A stretch of 64,000 bases of DNA, from positions 6,548,473 through 6,612,472 of the forward strand of contig NC_064229.1 in the NCBI RefSeq assembly GCF_023101765.2, read 5' to 3'. The notes under the pieces are model-generated. The model was given only the letters and a program-made list of their open reading frames with translations, had not been told where the DNA came from and did no database searches. This document shows positions 12,432-25,779 of the stretch, in pieces. Made by a program: the position numbers and the translations under genes. This stretch comes from Spodoptera frugiperda (taxonomy: Eukaryota > Arthropoda > Insecta > Lepidoptera > Noctuidae). Position 1 is the stretch's first letter. Each line of letters starts with the position of its first letter.

Positions 12432-15084
12432 GTATTTTAACAGATATAGTTGCAAACCCTAATTCCAACCACAGATTAACTTCAATTCGAAAGAAAAAAA
12501 TTATACAATGGCAACCCAGTTCGTATTAAGACATTGATTGATTTGTTTTTTCTTTTTCTATTACTATTATTAGATTTGAATTTGGAATTAAAATAGCATT
12601 GATTATTTCTGGGAACTAGAATGTTCTTATTTTTTTTTCTGTGACGAATGAAGAACTTTGATTGAAAGACACTGGCTGATTAGAACCGCGAAGTTTATAG
12701 TTTATATCCGAATTAGTTTTTTTTTCTCTAGAGGCTGACAATACAATGAAAGATGTAGGTTGCAAAATAATCTCCCGAATAAAGTAATTATATTTTGGAT
12801 GTTCATTAAAAACTTATCTTTAATTATTTATTGAAATAAAGTCATTAAAATTATAATAATTTGAATGGGTAATAGATAATATTTACCTTAATTGCGGATC
12901 TCTAAGGATTAAATTGCAATCATAAGCAATAAAATTAATCGATTAACTATTTGCTTTGGTACAATAAAAAGTAGAATAGATAGACTTTCTAATTGTAAAT
13001 CATAATTAACATATTTAATGAATTAATTTCAATCGAGCACGTGTTTTAAATTATCCGTATCGGTACTCATGACGGCAATAAAATTAAAAAAGAAAAATTA
13101 TAACGTTCGAAATAACTGTCAGTTGCGTTCACAAATATTAATTAGCCTGTATTTATAATGGCTGCGAATGATGATAACGTTCATAATGCCTCTCTTAATG
13201 TACTCGAGATGTTTATCGCATGCATCGCGCCGATAAATTATTGAACATAGTGCACAGCAAACATTCAATGTTACCCATTAACACCGCCCACGGCAGCCCG
13301 ACAATGTACACGGAACATCGCGCACACCGACATACATTACCTCCTTTGTTACAAGCCTACGCCAGCTAAACAGTGCCCGACAATCAATGTATTGAATACA
13401 TTGTGCAGCTGTCAAATATTGTGTGTTTAAAAGTACCGGTAGGGTTGTAGACGACCAGCAGACGGCGGCGTTCGGTTCAATGACCCCTTTTCGTGCCTGA
13501 ACTATATCTAGATCTAGATGTTTCGATTGAATTTAACGTAAATCTGACAAGAAGATCGTGGAGCTACAAACACTAATACAAATCGTGAAGCCGTGATCGC
13601 TATAATTCTGTTTAATTAACTCCACTTCAGATAAACTCAGTTTTAGGGAAGCATCAGCCAATTCCGTCGATTATTATTCTCGATTCGATTAATCGAAAAA
13701 TTACAACATTGAATTGCGTGATGGCCCACAGGCGTAATAAAATCCTCTTTAACGTTCCAATAATTTTATTACGCAATTAAAAAGAAATCAATTCTTATTA
13801 ATCCGCTTTCTTCTAATCTTTATCGTTAATTGTTTGAATTAGTCGATTTAAAAGTAATAAAATCGAGTTACTGTCGAGTGATGTACCGATTATTGAGTAA
13901 TCGATTAAAATCGAACTATATGCGGAGTCGTTAAAGTTAAAGAGCTTTTCTATCAAGGTTATGATAGAAATAGGTAGTGGAAGTGTATTATAAATATCTG
14001 AATATGAAATCAATGTTAACAACCTCTAATGTCGCGGTACCCTAATGAGATCCTACGCGTACTAAAAGGGTGCGGGTGTGGGCATTAGTGAAGGGTGGTT
14101 GAACTTTCTAATCGTAGTGGCAGAATATAGGCTTACGTCGATGTTATGTGTGTTTGACCTTTGTTTGTTATGTATGAAAACCTTGTGAAATGTCACGGCC
14201 CTCTATAGATTGCTAGGAAATTTTGACGACATTTTTGTTGCTAAAGAAAGTTTTTCTATTGACTTCATTCGTGTAGGAGTGTGTGAATTTAGTTCGTTAA
14301 CGCCATTTTCATCGGTCCGTTTTTGGTATTTAATAACTCGATATAGACTTATTTGGTTTGATGTTTTCATTTAGATGGATATTCGACCATATGAATACTA
14401 CTACTTGTTACTAAAGAAGGTGGAAAGAATTTTCAACATACGACAAAATTATACATTTTTATACTTTTATCCATTAGCAATAGGAAATAAAATCCTTCAA
14501 AATGCCGGCACACCTAGTACCTATCTCTCAATATTAAAACTGACGAACATTTTAGTTCGTTTATGTTATAGACATCTATATGTACATACGCCTACACGAC
14601 ACTAAAAAAGTAACTAGACTATGAGAATTACAGAGCTATGACGTCACAAGTTAATTTTCAAAGAGCAGAATGAATGCTGCAGCGAAACCGCGAGAGCTCT
14701 TATTAGGAGCGAGGTTTTAAAACTTGGGATTTTTGCTTCAAAAATGAGGAGGATTTTCTCGTGCAGGTCTTTTTGCTCGGGTTCAGAATCAGGTTAAGTA
14801 TATTACCTACAGATGTAAGATAGGTACAAGCAGGTTTGGTGCACCTCTTTTCTAAGACATGATCTTTAAGAACAATGTTTAATTTGTAAACTATTGTTAT
14901 CCTAAATTGTATATTGTAATCCTCTTCTAAATTGTAATTACTGAAGCCAAATGCTTAGTAAACGTTGGTTTACCCAGTAGGTAGCCGTACAATAGTCATT
15001 GTCACTAAATGGATCTTTATATTCATGCCTGCATACCAAATGACTTGCTAACTGTACAACCTTCAAGCCAGCCTTTTCTACAAA
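12432..15084. other. Non-genic AT-rich stretch
   Basis: No gene or recognisable transposon was found. A more GC-balanced block at about 13240-13480 and a TCGATT-rich block at about 13670-13930 stand out from the AT-rich surroundings and could be regulatory. A CRE-like TGACGTCA lies near 14639. Confidence 0.3.
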
Positions 15085-15300
15085 ACCATTTATAAGAAGG
15101 GAACCGCCTTCATTTTTTTTACCACCTCCATCTTTTTAGTCAGGTCAGGCCCTAAAATTTTATCCTAAGTTTGAAAAGATTTAGATTAATATCTTCGTAG
15201 AGATAATCGCGCAAAAACATACATACATATTACAAGTCAAACTGAGAACCTCCTTATTTTTTTAAGTCGGTTAAAAATACTACTATAGTACGGAGAATTT
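15085..15300 (-). repeat. Interspersed repeat (family E), minus orientation
   Basis: The reverse complement matches the plus-strand copy at 63235-63805. Both share a GTCGG stretch followed by AAGGAGGTTCTCAGTTTGAC, then TATGTATGTTT, GCGCGATTATCTC and, further on, a GGTTCCCTT block. This is a truncated copy of a dispersed element with no coding capacity. Confidence 0.6.
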
Positions 15301-17160
15301 TGCGTTGAAATTGTCTGAGATCCTGAGCATTCTTGAATGCATCAATAACGGAACATGTCGAGTTTAATCTAATCTCCGCGCATCTTCTAATTGCATCCTG
15401 CTGCAGATATCCTGGTTGTATGCTGTTATTTGTTTAGCCTCCTAACCTAGATGCATTGTTGAGCATTTTATTGTGCGGGTTTGTTACTCGTACTTCCTCA
15501 TTTAGAGATACGTGATTTACAAGAGCTGTTGTTTTGACGATTGTCTCAAGTTTCTTCCTTGCATGTTTTTGTTTTGACTTTGTATTTCTGTCTTGTTAAC
15601 CTAATAAGTGTATGTTTTTTTTTTGTATGTTTGTTCATCTGTATCATAGGTAGTGGAGATTTTATTATTGATGAGTTAGATATTATCAACAATAGATACT
15701 ATACTTACTAAGTTTGCTATAATGTCTGTTAGTCCTCGTAAAGTGCTTGAAATCACCAATTTTTTTCATTTATTACTTCCAAGTTAGAATCCACTGAGCA
15801 TGTTTGTTGACAGGCTTTTAATGCAATGCAAACTCTTTGTTCCTCAGTATGGTGGTACTACAAGAAGAATTTTTAAAAATCGAATCTTTAAAAGCACTTG
15901 TGAACTTTGTACCAAAGGACTAGTACCGTACCACCACATACACAATGAAAACAAAATCTTCATAGTACAACAAAAGGGTTGATAAAGCGATGTCTATCTC
16001 TCCGAGAAGGCAAAGGCGCTCGCTTGTACAGCCAGGCATTTACACTTTATCTAACAAAATTATCAATAACATACATCTTGTATTCTAATTCCTATTATAT
16101 GTAAATTAGTCTGTTTTACTATTTAATCTCGTGCTTGTCATCTGTGTTGGTTTTATGATCAGTCATTTTGTTGCTTACAATTAGTGGTGATATAGGTTTA
16201 TTGCATGCGTTAACTCTATTCTTTGAAGAGATCAGTTGTTAAGATGCTAGGACACAGTACTCTACTCCAATATGTTCCATTCCTTTATTACATTTTCGAC
16301 TTACTTGTAATATAAGAAGGTTGAAATTCTTTTGAAGTTTGACTGTATGAAATGCATATAACACCCATACAAGTAAGTAGGCACTTAGTCGAGTAGGTAT
16401 ATGAGAATGAATTAACACGAGCTCCTTTTGTTTGCTCCTCAACCTTGGTAAATACTAATTTGGTAAGGGAATTGTTCAAAATAAGGTGAAACTTGAAGCT
16501 TAAGGTAAGCTGAGGTAAAACCGTTGTTCATTTATTTTTGGCGTTGTGGGAACTGTCTTGATATTTTGTTTCCTCGCTTTTTATTGGTAAATACTGTTGG
16601 GAATATACTGGTTTATTTTAGTACTAATTTTTAAAATCAAGTCGTTTTGGAATCCCACCGTCATTACGTTATTCCCATAAGATCCTAAACTATCTAAATA
16701 GGCGGTTCAATGAAAATGAAATGAATAACATAAGGTACCCTAGTTTAGTTCTACGAATAAATAATAAGCTTAGCGTAATTGACGAACCACTGACTGACTG
16801 ACTCAGTTACTGTAATCGATAGATTTCTTTGAATCATGTAGGTACTATTTTAAATTATATATAGGATAGAAACACGTGGTTAGAAGTGATTTTGACCTAA
16901 ATAAATGGTTTATGTTTAAAGTTAGGGTAGATAACCCAGTTACATATTTGCTAGCCTAAAATTTGAATCTATTAGTTACCTAATGTAGGTTAGAGTATGC
17001 AAAAGTGACCTAAACCACCATGGACTATGGATTTAAGTATACCATATTAATGTCTTTAAAATAAGGAACAAATTATTCTCGGAAATCAGTAAACGCAGTA
17101 CCTAGTCACTACATTTAACTTTACGTTAAGATTTGATATTTTTTTAATTATGATACTACC
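15301..17160. other. Non-genic stretch
   Basis: The sequence is AT-rich, with no exon, RNA gene or clear transposon. Short low-complexity pieces are present, such as a TGACTGACTGACTC run near 16790. Confidence 0.4.
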
Positions 17161-17323
17161 GGAGCTGTGGACTGCCCGGAGCTGCGGACTGCTTAGCGGG
17201 TTACCAGAGCTCCGGCTCGAAAACCAGGAGTAGGAACGGGGTGGTAGTCAGTAAGAGTCTGACATTCCCCCTCGCCTCGTCCAAAGCGAGAAAAGCAACT
17301 AGATGATTTCCCCCCCCCCTCAA
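17161..17323 (+). repeat. SINE-like interspersed repeat (family B)
   Basis: This is the most complete family B copy in the window. It begins with a partly duplicated GGAGCTGYGGACTGCC, then CTCCGGCTCGAAAACCAGGA, GTCAGTAAGAGTCTGACA, CCTCGTCCAAAGCGAG and GATGATTTCCCC, and ends in a C-rich tract. Confidence 0.7.
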
Positions 17324-17964
17324 ACTACTACAATACATAGTACATACTTATATGGTTGGAAATTTTCTTTTATTCGTCAATACAGAGTGCATTGCTTTAT
17401 ACTCGTACTTTTGACAATCTCATAGAAAGTTGAGATATCACAATTACATTCAGAAAAAAAAGCCTAATAACAGCTCATCCGATGTTATGAATGAGAATAT
17501 TACTGTCACGAAACTACTATTTAATGACCTCAATATTACAAACTTATGTATGCAGTCCAATAAACGTATGTAACTTCACATGTCTTAGTAAAATGTAGTT
17601 TCGTAGCTGCAAAATTAAAGTTGTTGACTGACGTAAAATAGATGTAGGTGAAAGACGATTATAAGTAGAAGTAATTTGAGCTTCGTCTCGGAGAATGTGT
17701 AATTTCATCCAATTTAGTTTTTTTTTCTAATTCTCTGAACGTAACGCGCTAAGCACTGGCGCTAACAATCGAAAGGTATCGTAGACTATGAGTAGCTGCA
17801 TTTATTAACGCATCGTTTTCATTGTGTCAGATTTCTACGTTTCTTGGAATTAAATTCTTTATTCTTTTTAATTGATATCTAGTTTCTAAATAATTGGGAT
17901 TTCTTGAGTTCTAAGTTACTTTTTTTTTAAATAAACCTTGCCCCTTTTTAGGTATTTCTCCTGT

Positions 17965-18125
17965 ATCGTGGGTGCGTTTACAAATATATAACTTTACATA
18001 AACATACCACCCAGACCAGAAACAACTATTAGTGGATCACACAAAGAGTTTATCCGTGCGGGAATCGAACTCGCAACATGTTGCACGGTAGCCGGTTGCC
18101 CAGCCACCGCACCAACTATGCAGTG
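17965..18125 (-). repeat. tRNA-derived SINE (family A)
   Basis: Read in reverse complement, this starts with GGTGCGGTGGCTGGGCAACC and a B-box-like GCGAGTTCGATTCCCGCAC, followed by a tRNA-unrelated body ending in a GTTTATGTAAAG-type stretch. The polymerase III boxes and the three-copy family support a SINE. It is not a functional tRNA because no cloverleaf with paired acceptor ends is present. Confidence 0.65.
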
Positions 18126-19179
18126 TTATGATTTATATCCCGAACTGTAATAGAGAAGAGTAAAATTATAAGTTATGATACTTTTCTCATTTCTGCTGTC
18201 CAAAACTTCCTCGGACCTCTTCAACATCAACCGGTTAGCTGAAGTTTAAATTGAAACCATGAAATGTCTGAAAGCACCAGATAATCTATCTAGAACTGGG
18301 TCAAAGCTAGGCCAGAACCCTGGCTCTGGGCAGTTAATATAATAATTTAATTAAAATATTATCATCCATTTAAATCTCTCACTTTATTGTGGAATCACGT
18401 TGCGCACCGTGAAACATAATCTGTGTAATAAATAACATTGTAACGTGACACTCTAAGTAAAAGCATATCACTCATAATTATTTAACTGCCTACCCCTGTT
18501 CAGCTGCTTTTCCCAGAGTTAAAGAATAATGTTTTAATCCCAGTGATATTAATGGCCAATGTTTTATGACTCCTAAAAGCTTGTCATACTCATCTTTTTC
18601 ATAGTGTAAGATCTTGAAGTTTAGTGAATGAAAAAGAAAAGTGCTACTTACTTTTATCCTCCATGGTAGCTGGTACTATGTCTTCTAGACTTTACATCGT
18701 AAAACTCGATCATACAACACAGATTATAACTAAAATGGAGTAATAAGGAAGCGAGAGCTCCCGCCCGTAGTGTTCTACGAATTGATAAATGTTTATTGAG
18801 ATATGCCTACTTCCACGTAAATAAAGTTTGTACTTAGAACTAGTGAAATGTCCTCGTAAACTTAAGACGGTTTTGTAATATTTCTTAGAAACACGGTAGC
18901 ACTCTGAGAATTACGTTTCTCATTTTACGCCTGTGACGTAATTTTTTAAGTGGTGATAAATGGTGTTAGGTAAATGGCTCAGTGACAAGTGGGTTTACTG
19001 CACATATCTAATTCATAAATCTACTTTTGCCGTACCCACGATAAGTGCAAATGATACTAATATAAGGAATATATGGCGTGTCGTGCACGTGTATGTGCAT
19101 TAGCAAAAGAAAGTTAACACTCGAAATGTCTAAATCAAGCATTAGAAAACTGGAACTAATTAAAAGAAAAAGGGAATGC

Positions 19180-19290
19180 ACGATGCGCTTGCGCCGCCTG
19201 CCGCCGGATCAGCGCGCGTGAAGAGATTAAAGAACGGCCGCGATTGAAGCGCGCACGCCACACGACGCGACGTGTGCAGTATGCACGCCT
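19180..19290. promoter_or_regulatory. CpG-rich block
   Basis: About 110 bases are very rich in CpG and GCGC words (for example GCGCTTGCGCCGCCTGCCGC) between AT-rich flanks. It lies about 5 kb upstream of the first visible Jupiter exon and could be an alternative promoter or enhancer. No core promoter motif fixes a start site. Confidence 0.3.
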
Positions 19291-22200
19291 GAAACTTTCA
19301 GCCATATTACATGCACTCTGCTAATTGCTAAAAGATGAGTGAAATGTACCTGTAAAACGTAAAGTATCATAAACTTTCATCTCGCAAAGGGACAAGTAAG
19401 AGGTTTTTTTGTTAGGATAGCGTTTCTAGGATTTTGTATGTGTATCCTATTTCTTTGAGTATGAAAACATCCAATGTTCGGTCTAAAGTGAAAAATGACT
19501 ATCGGCATATAATTTCTAGAATATTATTTTCAACTCCCCCATTACAAATAGAGTTCAGACGAAGACCTCGTGGGATGAAATGATATGACAGATTTACTGT
19601 ATCACCTAAAGCCCGCATCTGTACCTCCATTGCTATAAACTATAATAATATTATATCCCCCATGCTGACAAACTCGTGGGTGGTATAATAGGACCTAGCA
19701 TTGCCAGGGTCTACCTACTTAGACCCGATTATCTAGTTAGATATCGATTGATATTTCTATAAACGTAAACTTAATTGGATAATTGCTAATGCATTGACGA
19801 TTGCCGTGTAGTTTCCGATTGTGATTTAGACGTAGTTTTTCAATGATATCTAGATAGGTAATTGGCTTTGTGAGAAACTATAACTTAGTATCTATTTAGT
19901 AATCAACAGTGGGATTATCTATTAAGACGTTCTAGTATTTAATCCACTTGAATATTAATATCAGACAAAATCTTTTGATACCTCTTTGATATCGAATAAT
20001 AGTCTTCAAGATCAAATTAATAAGTTTGATTGTTCCATATCAACAAACAGAAACTTGTATGAGAGTACACGAGAGCGAGGTACTTGAGTAACAGTCTGCT
20101 ATCGCACCACGCACACGGTGCTTGTTCCTACATCGCGAACCTACATGTTCAGCTGTAAGCCACTGATAAGAAGCAGCCGTAAATCTGAGTTAAGTCTTGA
20201 TACATTCAACTGTTCCTATCTACCGTTGTCACTAGCCAACATTCCCGTTTTACATGTTCCTACACGGAAAATCAATATGAGCTTACCTAGGCAGAACTGG
20301 ACGTTTATCTGACCGCGTTTCGTACCACAAATCACCCATGCAAATGACTCTATTTTTTATTCACGAGTTGCCGGTTAGCGGCCTAATGTGCCCGAGGCGA
20401 ACAATTGATTTTCCATTAAAATTATAGAAACGAATATTCATGAGCACGATCAAAAGAATCTTGTATGTATGAATGTTACAAAGTAAGGTATCAATAGCGT
20501 TAATTGCGAACGGGAACGGTGTAAATACGATTTGTCATTGATGCCCATTAAATTTAAATTGTCGAGAAAGTGCACAAACGTTGCTCTCTGCAACAACGTA
20601 ATGTATTGCCTTTCATTTGAAAACGAAGAACAGTTTCTCCTGTCGTTCCGCGTATGATAAAGTTACGCGGTCTCTCATTACCGCAGATATCATTAACTTG
20701 GTATTATTACTCGTGGCGTTTGTAGAGCAAAACCGCGCGATGCAGAGGCGTAAACCCATTAACCGGACAACTACTTTTGATATCGTACACCGTACAGTGC
20801 GGTGCACACCCTGGCCGCTGCTCCCCACGCAGCCTGCTCCGTGTAACGAGCCACTCGCCACGTTATCACGCCATCTCACATCCATGTCAGGTATTACACG
20901 AGTACTGCAATAATTGCCAATATTCTATCCTTGAAATTACCCGATCTTATTATGTTAAGTGCGTCCGTGTTTAACGCACCTTAGCACGTCGCCGATCCTA
21001 TTCGAGATAAAGTTATTGTAACGCAGCCACGCTCTCGTTCCAAGTTTCTCCAAGCTTTGAATGCAGAGAAAAGGAATTTTTGTAGATGTTTTTGGTTTAT
21101 GGGATTTATTATTGTCTTCCGGTCACTGTTTTCACCATCATTCCCCCTTTGACAGCTGTTTATTTTAGTAACTGTACCCTGTCAGGCGCCATGTTTCTTT
21201 TCGTTGCGTGTGGCGTAAGCGCAGCCCCGCCACGTATATCACAATTAAACAATTTACTCTCACGCACTTTCTTCCCGTGGTTAATTATAGACGTGGCGAT
21301 GCTAGGTTTGTTTTAAATATTTATATGTAATTATAAACATGTGTTTACTTTGTCTCGTACCTGTGGTTGACTGTTATTAACGCGCGTGCGTTGTGAGTGC
21401 ATGAATACGACGCGCTATGCAGATTGTATTCAATAAGAATCTGTTATCGTCGGTGCAGGGGCGTGGAGTAGATTGCTCGGGTAGTGATGACGAGTAATCT
21501 ACGCAATTTAACTTGGCGCCTTCGGGCCGCACGCGCTCCATACGTCGCCCTTCGGGCCAAACACAGGGCTAATATACAAGATAACATAAAGGTGTTGCTA
21601 CATAAAGATTGAATCGCATACAATATATTTTATGCGTTTTGTAGCAATAGTTAAGTCTCAATAAGACCGTGGGCGTTGGCATGAAAGAGATTCGCGTGGT
21701 CTGCGAACAATACCACTGATATATGTCTCCTTCACTCGCTCGTTTATAATAAGAGAGGGGTCATAATAATTTTGATAGATATACTGCTTCTAAATAATTT
21801 CATTTTCTCTATTATGTGCTTCTGTTTGCCTGCATTGTACGCCTCCGCGAGTCGCAGTAGAGGCACCAATTATATTTCTATGAATTTTCACATCGTCAAA
21901 ATAGAGATAGCATTTGCTGGTACATTCTGTATTTTATTAATATAATGCAACTTTACGTCTTTGAATGCCAACGAGTGAGTGTGCACCTTAACATTTCCAT
22001 GTCTTGAACATGTGGTAACATTGTGAGCAGCCTATGTTTAGGACGGAGTGGTGTCCGGCCACTGTATCGCCGGTTTACGACCAGACATGGTGCTATGGTC
22101 CATTATTCTCCAACTTAATGTCTCATCGACTGCTCGCCCTATAGTTATTATAATGGGAAAGCTATGTAGGGCGTGACTACACTCTTGTTCTCTAACAGTG

Positions 22201-22502
22201 GTGATAAAGAAAGCAGAGTTTTGTTTTAAGAGCTTTACCGTGAGCGCTGTTACAATGACTAACGCCTTGTTTTATGCGTAATTGACAAGCGTCGATTGTT
22301 CACTAAATGGTGACATTTCTTTCAAGTCACGTTGTGCAATACGCAAGTTCTTTGACGTATATCAAAGGCTATGCTTGTTACAGAAATAGTCACATATTGA
22401 TTTGTGGCTACATTTGTTTTCACTGTGTTAAACTTTGATGATCAGGTGGCTGTTTTCTATAAATGTTTAATGACAATGGTTTATTTGCCTTGTTATAGCA
22501 TC

Positions 22503-22552
22503 AACACTAGATTAAGCGATGTAAACACCATTACATCGCTTAATCTAGTGTT
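22503..22552. repeat. Perfect inverted repeat, 22-nt arms, 6-nt loop
   Basis: Arm one (22503-22524, starting AACACTAGATTAAGC) is exactly complementary to arm two (22531-22552) across a 6-nt loop. Complementarity stops at the arm ends and no target-site duplication was noticed. A template-switch event or a small hairpin RNA is possible; the loop is short for a typical microRNA precursor. Confidence 0.8.
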
Positions 22553-24433
22553 CTTAAACTTAGTCTTCAACCATGATCGTGGCAAAACACTTCATTCAAT
22601 TAATTCACGGCTCATGGGAGAATTGTATTGAAAATACTAGAGCAGTTTCTAACAGTAACCACAGTGGCGGCACTATCCATCCTCCATCTCTGCACAGGTA
22701 GTGTGGTACCTCGTCATTGTTAAGGCAAGGAAGTGTGACCGGGCACAGCGGCGGCGCGCTATCGATTCATTTATCTGCATAGATTGTGCCATTTGTACAA
22801 TGTCGATACTATTCTGTTTAGATAGTGTTTGTAACGATAGGGGGAAGTTATTTCTTGTTTTACGTTGTGTTTGTTTGTCTTTTGTTGCAATTTTAATTCA
22901 ACAAAGTGGGAAATGTAAGTGTTTTGAAATAATTTGTAAAAGGCTTACTTTGTCCGATTCAGATGGGACGCTCCGTGTTCTGCAGTTGCGGTTAGGATCT
23001 TTGTAGCAATAAGGCAGTTGTTAGTTGCTTGATTATGTATTATGACTTTTTCTTACGGGAAGATTATTGCATCCTGTATCAATAACATCATTTAATATTA
23101 CTTCATTTCTATATTATTTTCCGGATATCGAATATCTTAAAGATATTAAAATATCGAATAACTTAAAGTTGGATTTACTTCTCGTCAATTTATCTGCACC
23201 GGAATAAAACTTGCTTTAATCAAGCAATGTAGCTGCTAACTGCTGACAATCACAGGGCTACTTGCTTCGTCTTTGGTGGCTTCCATGCTCCTGCGATCGC
23301 GAGCCCCGATAACATCCACCTCATAAAAGCAAGTATTTGCTCTGTCTACCCGGCCGTTATCTAACCATCTTGTTGCATTAACTACGCCGATTTGCCAGCC
23401 AACTTAAACTGTTATGACAGAGCCGGCCTCGGTTTACGCGGATGCCATGTAATTGAATATTTTCTAGCCATTCTCCTGTTTGTAATGGCTCTGATGCACT
23501 TAAATAAGGAGTCTGAAGTTGGAAGCTGTTTATCAATTTACTTTATGGTCGATTGTTTCGCATCTTTGTTGGAGGTTAGCTACGCTTTCTGTGACCTCCA
23601 TTGAAATGTACGAGAGGTAGATTCCTCGTAATTAAAACTTCTTTATAATGTGAAATAAATTTCACAGAATTTACAGTTAATTAATGAGACCTGCTTTGCG
23701 AAAATGCAGCTCAATAAAAGCATTTTATTTCATAAAACGAAAGTAAAAGTTAAATACGACTGTATTATAATGTCGCTACAGAATTTGTGATGTCTGCTTG
23801 AGCTCGTAAAATGCCTTTTTTATTGTTTGTTATCAAGTTTAAGCAACTTTTGAATCTGAATTGTTTTGGAGTGCAGTTTTAAGTGCATATAGTGATCATC
23901 CATTTCCAATGCCTCTCTCTATCAGAATTTGGCCATCACACATTTTCCACATGAAAGATTTTGAAATTGAAATGTTTCCCAAACAAATATGATATTTACG
24001 TAAACCAGCGACCCCTTCAGTTCAAATTACGATTTGATCAGGAAATGAAAGTGTTCCCTCGAAGCCGGAAGCGGTCCCCTCGCGCACTGGTCAGGTAGGG
24101 ATGTCCTCCGTGTCGTGTCCAGTTGCATGTCATTACAAGTATTAAATGTTAATGCATTCGTGTATCGAATTTCGATTTGGTTAGGGATTGGCTTTGAAAC
24201 TGAGGGTTGATGTTATTAAGGGGTGAAAAATGGAAAAGTGGATTAAATATTTATGGGTTATTAAAAACGTAAATCAAAAGTATGAAGCTTCAGATGTGTC
24301 GTTGTTATATCTACGTTCATTTTTAATCAGTTAATAGATTAATTTCAACATAATAAAGGAAAAAGGTCCGTTTTTAGGGTTTAAATGTTGTGATATTTGC
24401 ATTTTTTAACCGTCTATTTATTTTTGTCCACAG

Positions 24434-24584
24434 GGTGCCGAACGCGCCCAAGAGCTGCATTGCGGAGATCTTTAACGCGGATCAGACTGATGGTAGCCCA
24501 GTGAAGAATGGTGCCACCAAACCTCGCGTGGTGCGCGACACACCCACTCGCCCCCGAGACACGCACTCCAGGCTCTTCGGACAG
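24434..24584 (+). CDS. Jupiter: Jupiter (HN1/JPT family), internal exon with SRLFG motif
   Basis: This exon encodes about 50 residues of a Jupiter-type microtubule-associated protein. The family is related to vertebrate HN1/JPT and binds along microtubules in the cytoplasm. Visible features are an IAEIFNAD block, corresponding to the family's conserved IF(A/N) segment; a Ser/Pro/Thr/Arg-rich disordered linker; and the hallmark HSRLFG motif at the 3' end. Splice sites fit: acceptor TTTTTGTCCACAG before 24434 and donor CAG-GTGCGT after 24584. The exon enters with one base completing a codon and leaves in phase 0. The upstream exon with the family's PPGG N-terminus is not in the window. Assignment rests on motif order across three exons, so confidence is high for family and exon limits. 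Confidence 0.88.
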
Positions 24585-25779
24585 GTGCGTCAATCACAAG
24601 TACGCATATCCAGGTTTCCTTTTACATTATTAAGCTTTTTTTGAGTGGTGCTCAGTTGCAGAGCGAAAATATTAATAGCTCTGATTATGGTTGGTTGTTG
24701 ACGTATTTAGAAGTAATTTGAGGGATTAATTATTATTTGTATTGTAGTCATGTAAATGATTAGTATATTTTTGATACCCATTTGATTCTGCACCAAACCA
24801 GAAAAATATGGTACCACAAATGAGTATTTATAGACCCGATTTCAATCGAAAGATAGTAATGCAATTTTAACAGATGCTATTTATAAACTCAGTTTATTTT
24901 TTAGTCTTTTACTCAGATGAAATAACACAGTGGTCGGTCTTTACTACATAGAACAAATTGCATACATAATTATTTAGACAAGTATTACTTACTCCGAGTA
25001 TGTTGGTATTTTATATTCCCAAGAGCCTACTTATTACTTGTGTTAAATGTAACGAGCACCGCGTCGGCTACTTTGCATGTAACAAGCAGGTCCTGTAATA
25101 ATCAACATGGTAGCATAACATTAATTAAAAGACGATTACTTTAGCTGGATGCAATTCCCTATAAAAGCGAAGCGTCACAACACCCACGGCGAATGACGGG
25201 GTGGTCTAATGACGCGTCAATTACTTGAACGGTAAAACTAAATCGATATCAAAGTGCTGTCGTAGACGTATTACATCCTGTGACAACACAGTTAGCGATG
25301 TAGTTACGCATTTTATTAATATATTTTTATTATAACTATCGTGAGATATAGTAAATTAACTGAATATCATGGTTTACTCACGTAAATTAATGGAGGAAAG
25401 TTCGACTAGTTTCGAGTCACAGAGGGAGAATAAGCTACGCGCTGCGTCTACGCACGCTGCTCATGATAAAGAGCCCCTTTGAGCATTTTAATCTTTGATT
25501 TATTTTTCTGTGTTATATTTATTCTGCTATTGATTCAGGATTCGAGGTACTTACTTTTTGAATTCGGTGATTTCATGAATTTCATATCACCCAGTATTTA
25601 AGTAGCTATTTGATTTTATGACAACTTGATACCTTGTGAAATTATTTCAAAATAAAATGGCAAATACGAGGTTGATGACTCAAATGTTGACATAGTACAG
25701 TATTTAATCAATTTTTATTCCAGATTATTCTTTTTATTTAATGGCAATGCAACTCATACACATGTCCAAACTGTTCCAG
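24585..25779 (+). other. Jupiter intron
   Basis: This intron lies between the SRLFG exon and the next exon. It contains a degraded Penelope-tail-like inverted fragment (about 25333-25470) and nothing else recognisable. A tempting acceptor near 25722 leads straight to an in-frame stop, so the acceptor at 25778-25779 was preferred. Confidence 0.7.
25333..25470 (-). repeat. Degraded Penelope-tail-like fragment
   Basis: The words CGTGAGATATAGTAAATTAA, TTTACTCACG and GACTAGTTTCGAGTC mirror the tails of the copies at 50043-50250, 60257-60394 and 41324-41450. In reverse complement it contains CGAAACTAGTCG. The sequence is heavily diverged. Confidence 0.5.

Larger units (their letters stand above)
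18126..24433. other. Non-genic stretch upstream of the first visible Jupiter exon
   Basis: No exon is visible. A CpG-rich block (19180-19290) and GC-balanced blocks (20600-20920, 21400-21570) are possible regulatory regions. A perfect hairpin lies at 22503-22552. The Jupiter N-terminal motif (a PPGGG-type stretch) was looked for and not found, so the upstream coding exon is probably left of the window. Confidence 0.4.

Noticed and set aside
17965..18125. A functional tRNA gene on the minus strand
   Set aside because: A- and B-box-like words are present, but there is no paired acceptor stem, and the sequence belongs to a dispersed SINE family.
20613..20913. Overlapping open frames on both strands (90 and 98 codons)
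   Set aside because: Frames on both strands of the same GC-balanced segment are expected by chance where stop codons are rare. Neither has a recognisable motif. The segment is noted only as a possible regulatory block.
25723..25779. Alternative upstream acceptor for the Jupiter IQFGD exon
   Set aside because: Using the AG near 25722 reads into an in-frame TAA within six codons.
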